62,906 nt of DNA. Source: Paenibacillus tyrphae. GTDB lineage: Bacteria > Bacillota > Bacilli > Paenibacillales > NBRC-103111. Below, in pieces: positions 1 through 8,904 of the stretch. Position 1 is the first letter of the stretch; the number at the start of each line of letters is the position of its first letter. The notes beneath the pieces are model-generated. The model saw only the letters and a program-made list of their open reading frames with translations, was not told where the DNA came from and made no database searches. The stretch lies in contig NZ_BSDJ01000041.1 of assembly GCF_027925525.1 (NCBI RefSeq), forward strand, positions 1 to 62,906, given 5' to 3'. The translations under genes were made by a program, and so were the position numbers.

Positions 1-150
1 TAAGTCTTCCGGAGAATTCTTCGGAAGCGACTAAGGTTTGATTACCAGAGAAGATATATCTTTTAGGAGCGACTTTTGACGAAGTCAACGGAGCGAGAAA
101 AGATATATCGGAACGCGCTTTGTTTCGATCCAGTTTTCAGGGAATAATCA
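1..150 (+). other. Probable 3' flank (trailer) of an upstream rRNA operon
   Basis: No coding potential is visible. GATATATCTTTT (about 52-63) can pair with AAAAGATATATC (about 97-108) around a smaller GACTT/AAGTC hairpin, giving a long processing-type stem. A CCAGTTTTCAGGG segment near 131 resembles the reverse complement of the CCTTTGAAAACTG leader motif before 16S at the right end, as expected for rRNA precursor ends that pair. In B. subtilis an rRNA operon ends just before csfB, so position agrees. The rRNA itself lies outside the window, so this is inference. Confidence 0.5.
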
Positions 151-190
151 GACCCTTGCAATCCAACTTTGGAGATGCAAGGGTCTTTCG
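151..190 (+). terminator. Rho-independent terminator, probably of the upstream rRNA operon
   Basis: GACCCTTGCA (151-160) pairs perfectly with TGCAAGGGTC (176-185) and is followed by TTTCGTGTTT. It faces the end of the convergent reverse-strand gene that follows. Confidence 0.75.
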
Positions 191-222
191 TGTTTATGCG
201 GGATTATGCAAAAAAACTCGCC

Positions 223-771
223 CTACTGTGCATAGCAGGACGAGTCATTTTCGTTTATTTTTAAATAGCCGGATGAACTGTGCTTGCGAAGAAGGAAAAT
301 GATGATCAGGCGCGGAAGTAGAAGCCAGAGATGAATGAATACCAGAAAGCCGAGGAGCGATGGCGAAAGCCACGGATAGAGGCAGCCCAACAAGACCAAG
401 ACGATCCACAGCACATGGAAATGGAGTCGGCGTACTTTGGTCATGGCGATATACGTGTCCGTGCCCGGCGCATAACCGAACCAAGGCAAATGATAGGACC
501 AACTCCAAGCTTGCAGAGAATACTTCTCCTTCGTTCGGAGCAGGAGGCGCAGCAGAAGCGTTTGGACAAGTGGAATACCGATCACTCCGACCGGCACACC
601 GATTAACCCGGCCGGCACCGACCAAAAAGAAACAGCAATAGCGGCCCCGATAAAAACGCAAACGCTCAAAATCCAATAGACTTGAAAGAAAATCGGCTTG
701 TAATGTACCCGTTTAAGCAGTCGGTATGTATAGATGGTCGATTCTTTAGACAACGTTCGGTCTCTTGGCAT
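223..771 (-). CDS. Hypothetical multi-pass membrane protein
   Basis: A 182-residue protein of unknown function read from ATG at 771. An earlier in-frame TTG at 783 is rejected because it sits directly on the GAGGA ribosome-binding site. At least four hydrophobic segments are visible: one around residues 30-45, one around 50-70, and two in the C-terminal half (a WIVLVLLG stretch and a LLPRLIIIFLL stretch). Basic clusters lie between segments. The gene is convergent with the rRNA trailer and divergent from csfB. I recognise no family motif. Confidence 0.6.
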   Translation of the reverse strand: MPRDRTLSKESTIYTYRLLKRVHYKPIFFQVYWILSVCVFIGAAIAVSFWSVPAGLIGVPVGVIGIPLVQTLLLRLLLRTKEKYSLQAWSWSYHLPWFGYAPGTDTYIAMTKVRRLHFHVLWIVLVLLGCLYPWLSPSLLGFLVFIHLWLLLPRLIIIFLLRKHSSSGYLKINENDSSCYAQ

Positions 772-893
772 AATAAGCCCCAATCCTCACTTGATGAACA
801 AAATGAAAATTCACTACATATATCGGTAGGGTACAGGAAAATGTTGAGTTTGTCACGGGCTAACATGGATTTTCAACAAAAATATCGCGGAAA

Positions 894-923
894 GGTTTGA
901 GTTTTAAGAGAATTGGGCATACT
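894..923 (+). promoter_or_regulatory. Candidate sigma-F-type promoter for csfB
   Basis: GGTTTGA (894-900) followed after 14 nt by GGGCATACT (915-923) loosely resembles the sigma-F -35/-10 pair. csfB is forespore-expressed in B. subtilis. The match is partial, so confidence is low. Confidence 0.3.
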
Positions 924-954
924 GCTAGAAAAGAAGAGTAGAGGTGAATCGAAC

Positions 955-1152
955 ATGAGCGAAGAGCTGCAGCACGATTTCACGCCATCCTGCATTATTT
1001 GCGGGCAAACGAAAGAAAACGGCATCCAAATCATATCCGAATTCATATGCGAGGATTGCGAGAATGAAATGGTCCATACGGAAGTCAACGACGCCAAGTA
1101 CCCATTTTTCATACACCAGATGAAGCAAATTTTATATAAAAAGAATGCTTGA
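955..1152 (+). CDS. csfB: Anti-sigma-G factor Gin (CsfB)
   Basis: A 65-residue protein matching Gin, the small zinc-binding inhibitor that keeps sigma-G silent in the early forespore. The zinc motif is visible as CIICG near residue 13 and CEDC near residue 32. ATG at 955 follows GAGGTG at 941-946. Length is almost the same as B. subtilis CsfB (64 residues). The position just after an rRNA operon and before the decarboxylase and tmk matches B. subtilis. With Fin (23017) it gives the window two forespore sigma-factor inhibitors. Confidence 0.9.
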   Translation: MSEELQHDFTPSCIICGQTKENGIQIISEFICEDCENEMVHTEVNDAKYPFFIHQMKQILYKKNA

Positions 1153-1260
1153 ACGGCAAGCAAAAGAAAGCAAGCTCCGTTTTATCTCGGACAGGGATGG
1201 AAGCGGGCTTTTTTGTTTGGTACAATACTGCTAAAATTGTTTTTGAAATGAGGAAACAAG

Positions 1261-2757
1261 GTGTCACAGCATAGAGCGCCGCTGTACGAAGCATTGGCGG
1301 CCCATCGGGAATCGGGTGCGCTCAGCTTCCATGTGCCCGGTCATAAGTCGGAAGCGCAAGGGTATGCCGAAGCGGAGTCAGACTTCCGGCAAATCTTATT
1401 ACTCGATAGGACGGAGATCGCCGGGCTGGATGATCTTCACCATCCGGAAGAAGCGATTAAAGAAGCCCAGACCCTGGCTGCGGTGTGCTTTGGGGCGGAT
1501 GAAACTTTTTTTCTGGTGAACGGGAGTACGGCGGGAAATTTGGCGATGATCTTGGCAGCCTGCCGCCGCGGCGATTTGCTGCTGGTGCAGCGGGATGCAC
1601 ATAAGTCGGTCATTCACGGACTGATGCTTGCGGGTGCGCAGGCGGTCTTTATCTCCCCGCTGTGGGACCCGGAGAGCGGATTGAGCATGGGAGTGGCTGC
1701 AGAGGATGTCGAGCAGGCGCTGAATCGCTATCCTGAGGCCAAGGGGCTGCTTGTAACTAATCCGAGCTATTACGGCATTACAAGCGATTTGAGGGCATTA
1801 TCCGGCCTTCTGCATGACCAGGGGAAGGTGCTGCTGGTGGATGAGGCGCACGGGGCTCATTTTGGCTTTCATCCCGATGTGCCTGCCTCGGCCTTAAGCT
1901 GTGGGGCGGATGCGGTCGTGCAGTCCACCCACAAAATGTTAACGGCCATGACGATGGGCGCGATGCTGCACGTGCAGGGCCCCCGTATTCACCGCAGTGC
2001 TGTCCGAAAGGCGCTCGCCATGGTGCAGAGCTCGAGTCCTTCTTATCCGATTATGGCCAGCCTTGACCTCAGCCGGCGGATGCTGCAGAAAGACGGCGGG
2101 GAGTGGATCGAACGAGGCCTATCGACTGCTCGGAGAGTGACAGCCTATCTAAACGGACATAGCCGGTGGCATGCAAGAGAACTGACGGAACGCATGCTTC
2201 AGATCGGTTGTCTTCAGGACCCTTTTAAGGTGGCGCTGTACGACGTGTCAGGCCGTCTCGACGGTTTTGCGATAAAAGAGCGTTTGGAGCAGCAAGGCTG
2301 CTTTCCGGAGCTGGCAGACCCGACGCATGTTCTGCTTGCGTTCAGTTTGGCGAGCACCGAAGAAGCGGCGCAGCGGCTTATTGCAACGCTGGAGCGGATA
2401 GATGAAGAAACGCGGGACGAAGGAAGCGAGACGAAGCCGGGATCATGGGAGACCGAAGCCTCGGCGCAGCGGATATCCGAGCCGGTAACGTTCGATTGGG
2501 AAGCGATCCACGAGGGGACGGAGACGAAGGTAACGGTCCCCGTAGCCGAATGCGCAGGCCGCATCGCTGCCGAGATGATCGTGCCATATCCTCCGGGCAT
2601 TCCGGTCCTTTATCCGGGAGAGCGGATTACCGAACGGACGGCAGCGCATTTAACGCGACTGGCTGCCTTAGGGTCGCGTTTTCACGGGCATGATGTGACC
2701 GCCAGCGGCACCGTCCCGGTACTGGAACCAGACGCATTCACGAATAGTTTTGAATAG
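1261..2757 (+). CDS. Orn/Lys/Arg decarboxylase family protein (YaaO-like)
   Basis: A 498-residue PLP-dependent fold-type I decarboxylase of the short Gram-positive group. GTG start at 1261 follows GAGGAAA. Visible family features are the VNGSTAGN cofactor-phosphate loop (residues 86-93), DEAHGAH (194-200) holding the pyridine-binding Asp, and STHKM, whose Lys225 should form the Schiff base. The C-terminal domain is the small OKR_DC_C type with PYPPGIP. Substrate (lysine, arginine or ornithine) cannot be decided from sequence; the B. subtilis neighbour of tmk, yaaO, is equally unassigned. Confidence 0.88.
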   Translation: MSQHRAPLYEALAAHRESGALSFHVPGHKSEAQGYAEAESDFRQILLLDRTEIAGLDDLHHPEEAIKEAQTLAAVCFGADETFFLVNGSTAGNLAMILAACRRGDLLLVQRDAHKSVIHGLMLAGAQAVFISPLWDPESGLSMGVAAEDVEQALNRYPEAKGLLVTNPSYYGITSDLRALSGLLHDQGKVLLVDEAHGAHFGFHPDVPASALSCGADAVVQSTHKMLTAMTMGAMLHVQGPRIHRSAVRKALAMVQSSSPSYPIMASLDLSRRMLQKDGGEWIERGLSTARRVTAYLNGHSRWHARELTERMLQIGCLQDPFKVALYDVSGRLDGFAIKERLEQQGCFPELADPTHVLLAFSLASTEEAAQRLIATLERIDEETRDEGSETKPGSWETEASAQRISEPVTFDWEAIHEGTETKVTVPVAECAGRIAAEMIVPYPPGIPVLYPGERITERTAAHLTRLAALGSRFHGHDVTASGTVPVLEPDAFTNSFE

Positions 2758-2853
2758 GTGGCGGTCTGTTCGCACGGCATCAAGAGAAGAAGCTCGCTAT
2801 AGAGCGGAGAAACGGATTGCAACCGCTATCCGAGTCACTACAGGACAGGAGAC

Positions 2854-3498
2854 ATGCATGTGAAACGTGGCTTTTTTATAACGGTAGAGGGCGGAGAGGG
2901 CGCAGGCAAAACGTCTGCGATCGATGCTATCCTAGAGCAAGTCAAGTCGCGGGGGTACGATGTGCTATCCACGCGGGAGCCCGGGGGCATTCCGATTGCC
3001 GAGCAGATTCGCTCGGTCGTTCTCGACCGGAACAATACGGCGATGGACCCGCGTACGGAAGCGTTATTGTATGCGGCCGCGAGACGGCAGCATTTGGCGG
3101 AGAAAGTCATTCCTGCGCTGGAAGCCGGCAAGGTCGTCGTATGCGATCGTTTTATTGACAGCAGCTTGGCGTACCAAGGGTATGCGCGCGAGCTTGGCAT
3201 GGACGAGGTGTTTGCCATTAACCGGTTTGCGATCGGCGATTGGATGCCGGATTTGACGGTATTCATGGACGTTCGTCCGGAGATCGGGCTGGCCCGGATT
3301 CGCGCCGATCAGGGGCGGGAAGTGAACCGCCTGGATCTGGAGTCGATGACGTTTCACAACAAAGTGCGAGAAGGTTACTTGCAAGTACTCCGCCAATTTC
3401 CGGAACGTGTCGTACGGGTGGATGCGGAGCGGGAGCTGGACAAGGTGCTCGAAGATATTGGGCAAATGCTGAACCAAAAGCTCCCCAAGCGAGTATGA
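2854..3498 (+). CDS. tmk: Thymidylate kinase
   Basis: Phosphorylates dTMP to dTDP in the dTTP pathway. The 214-residue product has the P-loop GGEGAGKT (about residues 13-20), a DRFIDSSLAYQG dTMP-binding motif and a LID-type region near DQGREVNR. ATG at 2854 follows AGGAGA. An overlapping ATG four bases later is out of frame. The position upstream of darA, yaaR and holB is conserved in Bacillales. Confidence 0.97.
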   Translation: MHVKRGFFITVEGGEGAGKTSAIDAILEQVKSRGYDVLSTREPGGIPIAEQIRSVVLDRNNTAMDPRTEALLYAAARRQHLAEKVIPALEAGKVVVCDRFIDSSLAYQGYARELGMDEVFAINRFAIGDWMPDLTVFMDVRPEIGLARIRADQGREVNRLDLESMTFHNKVREGYLQVLRQFPERVVRVDAERELDKVLEDIGQMLNQKLPKRV

Positions 3499-3510
3499 TA
3501 TAATAGATAT

Positions 3511-3551
3511 ATTCCTTCTACACATGTTTATATATAAATGAAGGAATTTTT
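3511..3551 (+). terminator. Terminator after tmk
   Basis: ATTCCTTC (3511-3518) pairs with GAAGGAAT (3540-3547) and is followed by a T run. It separates tmk from darA. Confidence 0.75.
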
Positions 3552-3618
3552 CAACCGTTTGTCTAATTATTAAGGTAGGAAGACGGATAACATTCCTTTG
3601 GCAAAGGAGGCTGGATGC

Positions 3619-3948
3619 ATGAAGTTGGTTATCGCCGTTGTGCAGGATAAGGACAGCAACCGTTTGTCGAACGCACTGATCAAAGAGGGCTTTCGCGCAA
3701 CCAAGCTGGCGAGCACGGGAGGATTCCTACGCGCCGGAAATACGACATTTATGATCGGTACGGAAGATGAGCGTGTCAACGAAGCGCTGCAAGTCATTAA
3801 AGCGAACTGCAAAATCAGAGAGCAAATGGTCACCCCGGTATCCCCGATGGGGGGAACGACGGATTCGTATATTCCTTTCCCTGTCGAAGTTCAGGTTGGC
3901 GGGGCGGCGGTATTCGTGCTTCCGGTCGAGCGGTTCGAACATTTCTAG
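3619..3948 (+). CDS. darA: Cyclic-di-AMP receptor DarA (YaaQ), PII-like
   Basis: A 109-residue PII-like protein beginning MKLVIAVVQDKD, the YaaQ/DarA family that binds c-di-AMP as a trimer in B. subtilis, Staphylococcus and Listeria. The conserved RATKLASTGGFLRAGNTT stretch forms the ligand loop in known structures. ATG at 3619 follows AAAGGAGG at 3604-3610. The downstream target of DarA is unknown in the family. The window also holds a c-di-AMP riboswitch (11970). Confidence 0.95.
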   Translation: MKLVIAVVQDKDSNRLSNALIKEGFRATKLASTGGFLRAGNTTFMIGTEDERVNEALQVIKANCKIREQMVTPVSPMGGTTDSYIPFPVEVQVGGAAVFVLPVERFEHF

Positions 3949-3965
3949 AAACGAGGTCGAGCCGA

Positions 3966-4412
3966 GTGAAAATCAACCCGGGTTGGCGCCCTTTCGGCAA
4001 TGAAGTCGTCCGCAGCGAAAATACGTCATCCCAGCAGCTACAAAAAATGTCGTTCTCCGATACGATGCAGCAGCATGAAGAAAGAGCAACCCGGGAGCAG
4101 CTTCAGCGCATCCTGCAGCAAATTGACCTGCAAGGTCAACGGCTGGCCAAGTCGATGACCGTACGCGAGCTCCGGCAATATAAGCTGCTCGTAAAGCAGT
4201 TTCTGGAGGAGACGGCACGGCGGGGAGTCCAGCTTCGCGATACGCGGGGGTGGGACCGCAGAGGCCGGACGAAGCGGTACAAGCTGCTGGAGGAAATCGA
4301 TGCCGAGCTGCTCGGCCTGGCGGACGAGCTGGTGGAAAGCGAACAGGGACGCATCGAGCTGCTGCAAAAAATCGGCGAAATTCGCGGAATGCTCATTAAT
4401 TTATTTTTTTAG
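3966..4412 (+). CDS. yaaR: YaaR-like protein, DUF327
   Basis: A 148-residue mostly helical, charged protein of the YaaR family (DUF327), always found near darA and holB; function unknown. GTG start at 3966 is 18 bases after the darA stop, with GAGG at 3953-3956. The C-terminal half (from RELRQYKLLVKQF) is the conserved part and looks like a long helical bundle. Probably cotranscribed with darA and holB. Confidence 0.88.
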   Translation: MKINPGWRPFGNEVVRSENTSSQQLQKMSFSDTMQQHEERATREQLQRILQQIDLQGQRLAKSMTVRELRQYKLLVKQFLEETARRGVQLRDTRGWDRRGRTKRYKLLEEIDAELLGLADELVESEQGRIELLQKIGEIRGMLINLFF

Positions 4413-4448
4413 CGAAGCAGCCGATCTGGAAAGGAAATGCAGACCGTC

Positions 4449-5426
4449 ATGTCTTTTCAATCGATTACAGGGCAGGAGCGAGTCAAACGAATGCTGCAAA
4501 ACAGCCTTCGGACCGACAAAGTTTCGCACGCGTATATATTTACGGGGGCGCCCGGGACCGGACGGAGAGCAATGGCCCGGGCGTTCGCCCAAGCTATCTA
4601 TTGCAAGGTGCTGCCGGACGATGCCTGCGGGGAATGTCTGGATTGCCGCAAGGTAGAGCATGGAAACCATCCTGATCTGCATTGGATCGTACCGGACGGC
4701 GCCTCCATCAAAATCGACCAGATTCGCGAGCTGCAAAAGCAGTTTGCTTATCGCGCCTCGGCCTCTAACATTAAAATGTATATATTGGAGGATGCCGATA
4801 AGCTGACCGTTCAGGCGGCAAACAGTCTGCTGAAATTTTTGGAGGAGCCGACCTCGCAGGTCGTGGCTGTTCTAATTACGGATAACGGACAAGCCCTGCT
4901 GCCGACGATTCGGTCCCGCTCCCAGTGGATTCCTTTTTTACCAATGGGACGAAGCGGCATGAAGGAGCTCCTTCTGCAGGAAGGACATCCGCCCGTGCTC
5001 GTTCAAGCGGCGGTAAATTTGGCCGCAGGACCGGAGGCGGCGCGCGAGTTGATTCAAGGAAATGGGTTTGCAGAACTCCGAAATTTGGTGATACAATTAG
5101 CTAGGGAAAGTTTGTCCCGATTGCCGTCCGCGATGCTGACCGCTCAGCAGAAGCTGGCAAAGGGCGAGTTTTCCGAACAATTGCCGCGCTTCATGGATAT
5201 GCTGATTTTGTGGCTCAAGGATATGGTGCAGCTCAAGCTCGGCAGCCGCGAAGAATTGGTCTACACGGATCAACTGGACTGGATGTCGCAGCAAGCGTTG
5301 TCTTATTCGATGGAGCACTGGATCGCCTGCCTTGAGCAGGCGGTGGAGACGCAGAAACGATTGCGGTCCCATGCCAATCCCCAGCTCGCGCTGGAACATA
5401 TATTAATGCGGCTCAAGGGGGTGTAA
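4449..5426 (+). CDS. holB: DNA polymerase III delta' subunit
   Basis: Clamp-loader subunit. Visible features are a GAPGTGRRA loop in which the Walker A Lys is replaced, as in other non-hydrolysing delta' subunits, a four-Cys zinc module (C...CGECLDC), LEDADKLT (Walker B-like) and the sensor region around TIRSRSQWIPF. Start at 4449 (MSFQSITGQERVKRM) is preferred because an ATG at 4437 lies almost on the GGAAAGG ribosome-binding site. The choice changes only four residues. Confidence 0.93.
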   Translation: MSFQSITGQERVKRMLQNSLRTDKVSHAYIFTGAPGTGRRAMARAFAQAIYCKVLPDDACGECLDCRKVEHGNHPDLHWIVPDGASIKIDQIRELQKQFAYRASASNIKMYILEDADKLTVQAANSLLKFLEEPTSQVVAVLITDNGQALLPTIRSRSQWIPFLPMGRSGMKELLLQEGHPPVLVQAAVNLAAGPEAARELIQGNGFAELRNLVIQLARESLSRLPSAMLTAQQKLAKGEFSEQLPRFMDMLILWLKDMVQLKLGSREELVYTDQLDWMSQQALSYSMEHWIACLEQAVETQKRLRSHANPQLALEHILMRLKGV

Positions 5427-5428
5427 GA

Positions 5429-6232
5429 TTGTTCTCCGTGGTAGGTGTCCGCTTCAAGAAGGCGGGCAAAGTGTATTACTTCGATCCGAGCGATCTGCCG
5501 ATTGATCAAGACAGTGCGGTCATTGTTGAAACGGCGCGCGGAGTCGAGTACGGCCGGGTAGTGATTGGCCGAAGAACGGTAGGCGAATCGGATGTTGTGC
5601 TTCCGCTGAAGAAGGTTATCCGCATTGCGGACCAGCAGGATGCACAGCTTGTTGAGGATAACAAGCAAGCGGCCAAAAATGCGTTTGCTATTTGTCAGGA
5701 TAAGATTAAGGATCACCAGCTGCGCATGAAGCTGGTTGACGTTGAGTATACATTTGACCGGAACAAAATCATCTTTTATTTTACGGCCGAAGGCCGGGTC
5801 GATTTCCGGGAATTGGTCAAGGATCTGGCCAGCATTTTCCGGACGCGGATCGAGCTTCGCCAAATCGGTGTACGGGACGAAGCCAAGATGCTTGGGGGCA
5901 TCGGGCCTTGCGGACGTATCCTGTGCTGCTCTTCCTTTTTGGGGGATTTCGAGCCGGTTTCGATCAAGATGGCGAAGGACCAGAATCTGTCGCTCAATCC
6001 GACGAAAATTTCCGGATTGTGCGGACGATTAATGTGCTGCCTCAAATATGAGCATGATAATTACGAAAGCGCCAAGGACGATCTTCCCCGTGTAGGCAGC
6101 GAGGTCATTACGTCGTTTGGCAACGGACGCGTGGTGTCGCTGAATGTCGGGGAGCGTACGGCGAAGGTGCAAATTTTCGATATCAAAAAAGTGATGGATC
6201 TTCCTTTGGATGATGTAGTGGAGCAGCATTAA
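5429..6232 (+). CDS. ricT: Y-complex subunit RicT (YaaT), PSP1 domain
   Basis: A 267-residue PSP1-domain protein. With YlbF and YmcA, RicT forms the Y-complex that carries [4Fe-4S] clusters and steers RNase Y mRNA processing, competence and Spo0A phosphorylation in B. subtilis. The cluster-type cysteines are visible as GPCGRILCC (around residue 155) and GLCGRLMCC (around residue 190). TTG start at 5429 follows GGGGGTG, two bases after the holB stop, so translation is probably coupled. Confidence 0.93.
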   Translation: MFSVVGVRFKKAGKVYYFDPSDLPIDQDSAVIVETARGVEYGRVVIGRRTVGESDVVLPLKKVIRIADQQDAQLVEDNKQAAKNAFAICQDKIKDHQLRMKLVDVEYTFDRNKIIFYFTAEGRVDFRELVKDLASIFRTRIELRQIGVRDEAKMLGGIGPCGRILCCSSFLGDFEPVSIKMAKDQNLSLNPTKISGLCGRLMCCLKYEHDNYESAKDDLPRVGSEVITSFGNGRVVSLNVGERTAKVQIFDIKKVMDLPLDDVVEQH

Positions 6233-6273
6233 AAGCCAGTCGCTGCTTCTGCAGCTTGAGGTGAGAGAAAAGC

Positions 6274-6630
6274 GTGGATAAAAGGGATATATTCGTACAA
6301 ATCGATCAAATGGAAGAACAGATGGGCACGCTATATGCCGAGCTGGGCGATATCAAGCGGCAGATTATCGAGCTGCTCGAGGAGAATAAGCGGCTGGGCA
6401 TCGAGAATCAGCAGCTGCGCAAGCTGCTGAAGAAAGATGCCGAACCGCTGCTGCCTGTGCTTCAAGCAGCCGGCGCGAGCGTCCCTGTTTCGATGAAAGA
6501 AACGACCGGTGAAGGCTACGACAATTTGGCACGCATCTATCACGAAGGCTTTCACATTTGCAATGTCTATTATGGACATTTGCGTACGGAAGGCGACTGC
6601 TTGTTCTGCATGTCATTTTTGAATAAATAA
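6274..6630 (+). CDS. yabA: Replication initiation control protein YabA
   Basis: YabA bridges DnaA and the DnaN clamp to limit re-initiation. The 118-residue product (B. subtilis 119) has an N-terminal leucine-zipper coiled coil (residues 5-55) and a C-terminal zinc site HEGFHIC...DCLFC. GTG start at 6274, with a GAGGTGAGAG stretch upstream. It sits next to holB in the replication cluster and is followed by a terminator. Confidence 0.94.
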   Translation: MDKRDIFVQIDQMEEQMGTLYAELGDIKRQIIELLEENKRLGIENQQLRKLLKKDAEPLLPVLQAAGASVPVSMKETTGEGYDNLARIYHEGFHICNVYYGHLRTEGDCLFCMSFLNK

Positions 6631-6637
6631 CGATGCG

Positions 6638-6672
6638 CCGTAGAGGAGAATGACTCTTCTACGGTTTTTTTT
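6638..6672 (+). terminator. Terminator after yabA
   Basis: CCGTAGA (6638-6644) pairs with TCTACGG (6658-6664), followed by eight T. Confidence 0.85.
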
Positions 6673-6719
6673 GAAGAGTTTAGCTATGGTACATAATAAC
6701 GGCAGAAAGAGGAATACGC

Positions 6720-7496
6720 TTGGAACGAGTCCCGATCTATGAGCGGGAGCGAATCGACGATTTGCTTACGCACGATTTAAAAATTATTCAGAGCGACGAA
6801 GTATTCAGCTTTTCGATGGATGCGGTGCTGATTGCGCGCTTTTGCTCGGTGCCGCCGAGAGGGCGCATCGTCGATCTGTGCTCCGGCAACGGCGTCATTC
6901 CGCTGCTGTTGACCACCCGGACGAAAGCGCACATTACGGGTGTAGAAATTCAAGTCAGATTGGCGGATATGGCCCAGCGGAACGTGCAGCTGAACGGGCT
7001 GGAGGAACGAATCGCCATTCAGCACGGCGATTTGCGTCAATCGCCTGCCGAGCTGGGGAACGGCGCCTTCGATTTGGTGACGGTCAATCCTCCGTATTTA
7101 CCGGTTCCGAATGGGGATCAGAACGTGAATGAGCACGTAGCTGCCGCCCGTCACGAGCTGTTTTGCACGCTGGACGATGTGGTCCGGGTGAGCAGCCGCC
7201 TGGTGCGCAGCGGCGGGAAAGTTGCCATGGTGCACCGGCCGAGCCGCTTGGTCGATATTTGCTGCACGATGCGGCAGTACCGGCTGGAGCCGAAACGCAT
7301 CCGGTTCGTTCATCCCCGGGCCGATGCTGAAGCAAATATGGTGCTCATCGAAGCGCTTCGCGACGGAAAACCGGAGGTTCGCATGCTTCCGCCGCTCATT
7401 GTTTATAAGAATGAGACGGAGTATACGGATGAGCTGATGGAGGTCTATTACGGCCGCCGCGCTGCGCTCGCCGATCCGTCCAATACTTCATTATAG
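6720..7496 (+). CDS. yabB: tRNA1(Val) (adenine37-N6)-methyltransferase-like protein (YabB)
   Basis: A 258-residue class I SAM-dependent methyltransferase of the TrmN6/YabB group. Motif I is VDLCSGNGVIPLLL (around residues 51-64) and the N6-adenine catalytic motif is NPPYLPVPN (around 125). TTG start at 6720 follows AAAGAGGA. The E. coli homologue methylates A37 of tRNA-Val; the exact substrate here is inferred. In B. subtilis yazA (GIY-YIG) lies between this gene and rsmI, but here only 9 bases separate them. Confidence 0.85.
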   Translation: MERVPIYERERIDDLLTHDLKIIQSDEVFSFSMDAVLIARFCSVPPRGRIVDLCSGNGVIPLLLTTRTKAHITGVEIQVRLADMAQRNVQLNGLEERIAIQHGDLRQSPAELGNGAFDLVTVNPPYLPVPNGDQNVNEHVAAARHELFCTLDDVVRVSSRLVRSGGKVAMVHRPSRLVDICCTMRQYRLEPKRIRFVHPRADAEANMVLIEALRDGKPEVRMLPPLIVYKNETEYTDELMEVYYGRRAALADPSNTSL

Positions 7497-7505
7497 AAGG
7501 AATCG

Positions 7506-8399
7506 ATGTCCGTGAACGTTCAAAAAAGCTACGCCAACGAAAGCCGCCGTCAAGGCAGCCTTTATCTGGTAGGCACTCCGATCGGCAATCTGGAGGACAT
7601 GACCTACCGTGCTGTTCGGGTGCTGGGTGAAGTGCAGTGGATTGCCGCCGAGGATACCCGGCAAACGCGCAAGCTGCTCACGCATTTCGACATTTCGACC
7701 CGGCTCGTCAGTTACCACGAGCACAACAAGCTAGCCAGCGGTCCGGAGCTGATCCGGCTTATGCAGGAAGGCGACTCCATCGCGCTTGTCAGCGACGCCG
7801 GGCTGCCTGCGATCTGCGATCCAGGCGCGGATCTGGTCCGCCTCGCCATCGAAGCGGATATCCCGGTCATCCCTATCCCCGGAGCGAATGCCGCGCTATC
7901 CGGGCTGATCATGTCGGGGCTGCCGACCGAGCGGTTCACCTTCGTCGGCTTCCTGCCGCGCGACAAAAAGCCCCTGGAGCGGGAGCTTGCCGCTCTGAAG
8001 CGGGAGCCCGGCACGGTCATCTGTTACGAGTCCCCGCACCGCTTGGTTAAGACGCTAACGGCTATGGTCGAAACCATCGGCGAGACCCGGGAAATCTGCT
8101 TGGTCCGCGAGCTGACCAAGAAATACGAGGAAGCGGTCCGCGGCACGATCCGCGAATGCTTGGACCATCTGAACGAGCATCCGCCTCAAGGCGAGTATGT
8201 GCTCATCCTCCGCGGCGTCAGCCCGGAAGAAGCCGAGGCATCCGGCGAAGCCCTGTGGTGGGCCGCTTTATCCCCTGCGGAGCATGTTGCCCGCTACGAG
8301 GCCGACGGCCTCGACCATAAGGAGGCTTTGCGCCGCGCAGCCCAAGATCGCGGTGTCCCGAAGCGGGAGCTATATAACCTGCTTCACCAAGGAAGCTAG
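7506..8399 (+). CDS. rsmI: 16S rRNA (cytidine1402-2'-O)-methyltransferase RsmI
   Basis: A 297-residue tetrapyrrole-methylase-fold enzyme that 2'-O-methylates C1402 in the ribosomal P site. Signature stretches are LVGTPIGNLEDMTYRAV near the N terminus and IAAEDTRQTRKLL, plus SDAGLPAICDPG and PGANAALSGL. ATG at 7506 follows GAAGG. No terminator is seen directly after the gene; a noncoding region with its own promoter begins there. Confidence 0.95.
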   Translation: MSVNVQKSYANESRRQGSLYLVGTPIGNLEDMTYRAVRVLGEVQWIAAEDTRQTRKLLTHFDISTRLVSYHEHNKLASGPELIRLMQEGDSIALVSDAGLPAICDPGADLVRLAIEADIPVIPIPGANAALSGLIMSGLPTERFTFVGFLPRDKKPLERELAALKREPGTVICYESPHRLVKTLTAMVETIGETREICLVRELTKKYEEAVRGTIRECLDHLNEHPPQGEYVLILRGVSPEEAEASGEALWWAALSPAEHVARYEADGLDHKEALRRAAQDRGVPKRELYNLLHQGS

Positions 8400-8409
8400 T
8401 AGGAAATAG

Positions 8410-8437
8410 TTTACAACGACCGCGCCTCCTATATAAT
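8410..8437 (+). promoter_or_regulatory. Orphan sigma-A promoter
   Basis: TTTACA (8410-8415), 16 bp, TATAAT (8432-8437). The next forward gene begins more than 1.2 kb away, past the convergent abrB, and no convincing ORF follows, so it may drive an untranslated RNA. Confidence 0.5.
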
Positions 8438-8539
8438 AGAAGAGACAAGATGTTAGGCCTATGGCCCAATCGGGTAATATGACTTATATGTGTTGCGTGA
8501 ATCGATGAGAAGGAAACGTAGGCGCCCTAAGAGCACTTA

Positions 8540-8895
8540 AGGTGTCATGGGCACGTTATAATGAACGGCGAACGTTGTTATATGTATTTTGCGATGCTGC
8601 GCAGCGAGCTCCCTGACGCACGAGCTGTCGAGTGCGCCCCGGCTTTGCTCGAACAAAAGCTGTCGAGGCTTGCCTCGATGCGGCCCATAGCAGGTAAGAA
8701 GAATCAAGCGCCGACGTGTGCGCATGCACCGCTTCGTAAGAGCGCTGCCGTAGAGCGTGTCTTCATGCCGGACCCGCAGGGTTCGCATGAAGACAGACGC
8801 GCTCCTCGCACCCAAGCTGCGTCGAAGCGCCTGCGGGGTCCAGGGGCGCGGCCCCTGGGGTCCCCCTTAGGAAGGGGGATTTAGGGGGATGGATG
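8540..8895. repeat. GC-rich palindrome cluster in noncoding DNA
   Basis: Part of a 614-base stretch without a supported gene (8400-9013). It holds four consecutive hairpins: CGAGGC/GCCTCG (8664-8677), GTCTTCATGC/GCATGAAGAC (8759-8768 with 8785-8794), CCAGGGGC/GCCCCTGG (8840-8858) and TCCCCCTT/AAGGGGGA (8861-8879). AGCTGTCGAG occurs twice (8623-8632, 8658-8667). The motif TAGGGGGATGG at its end also occurs at 54088 in another intergenic hairpin. It looks like a decayed or REP-like repeat. An open frame across it (8561-8884) has no recognisable protein features. Confidence 0.5.
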
Positions 8896-8904
8896 CCTCC
8901 GAAC

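Noticed and set aside
4540..4566. Missing Walker A lysine in HolB
   Set aside because: Delta' subunits of clamp loaders normally lack a functional P-loop, so this is expected.
8561..8884. Open frame of 107 codons through the palindrome cluster
   Set aside because: No ribosome-binding site or recognisable domain, composition dominated by Arg/Ala from the GC-rich repeats, and an equally open frame on the other strand.
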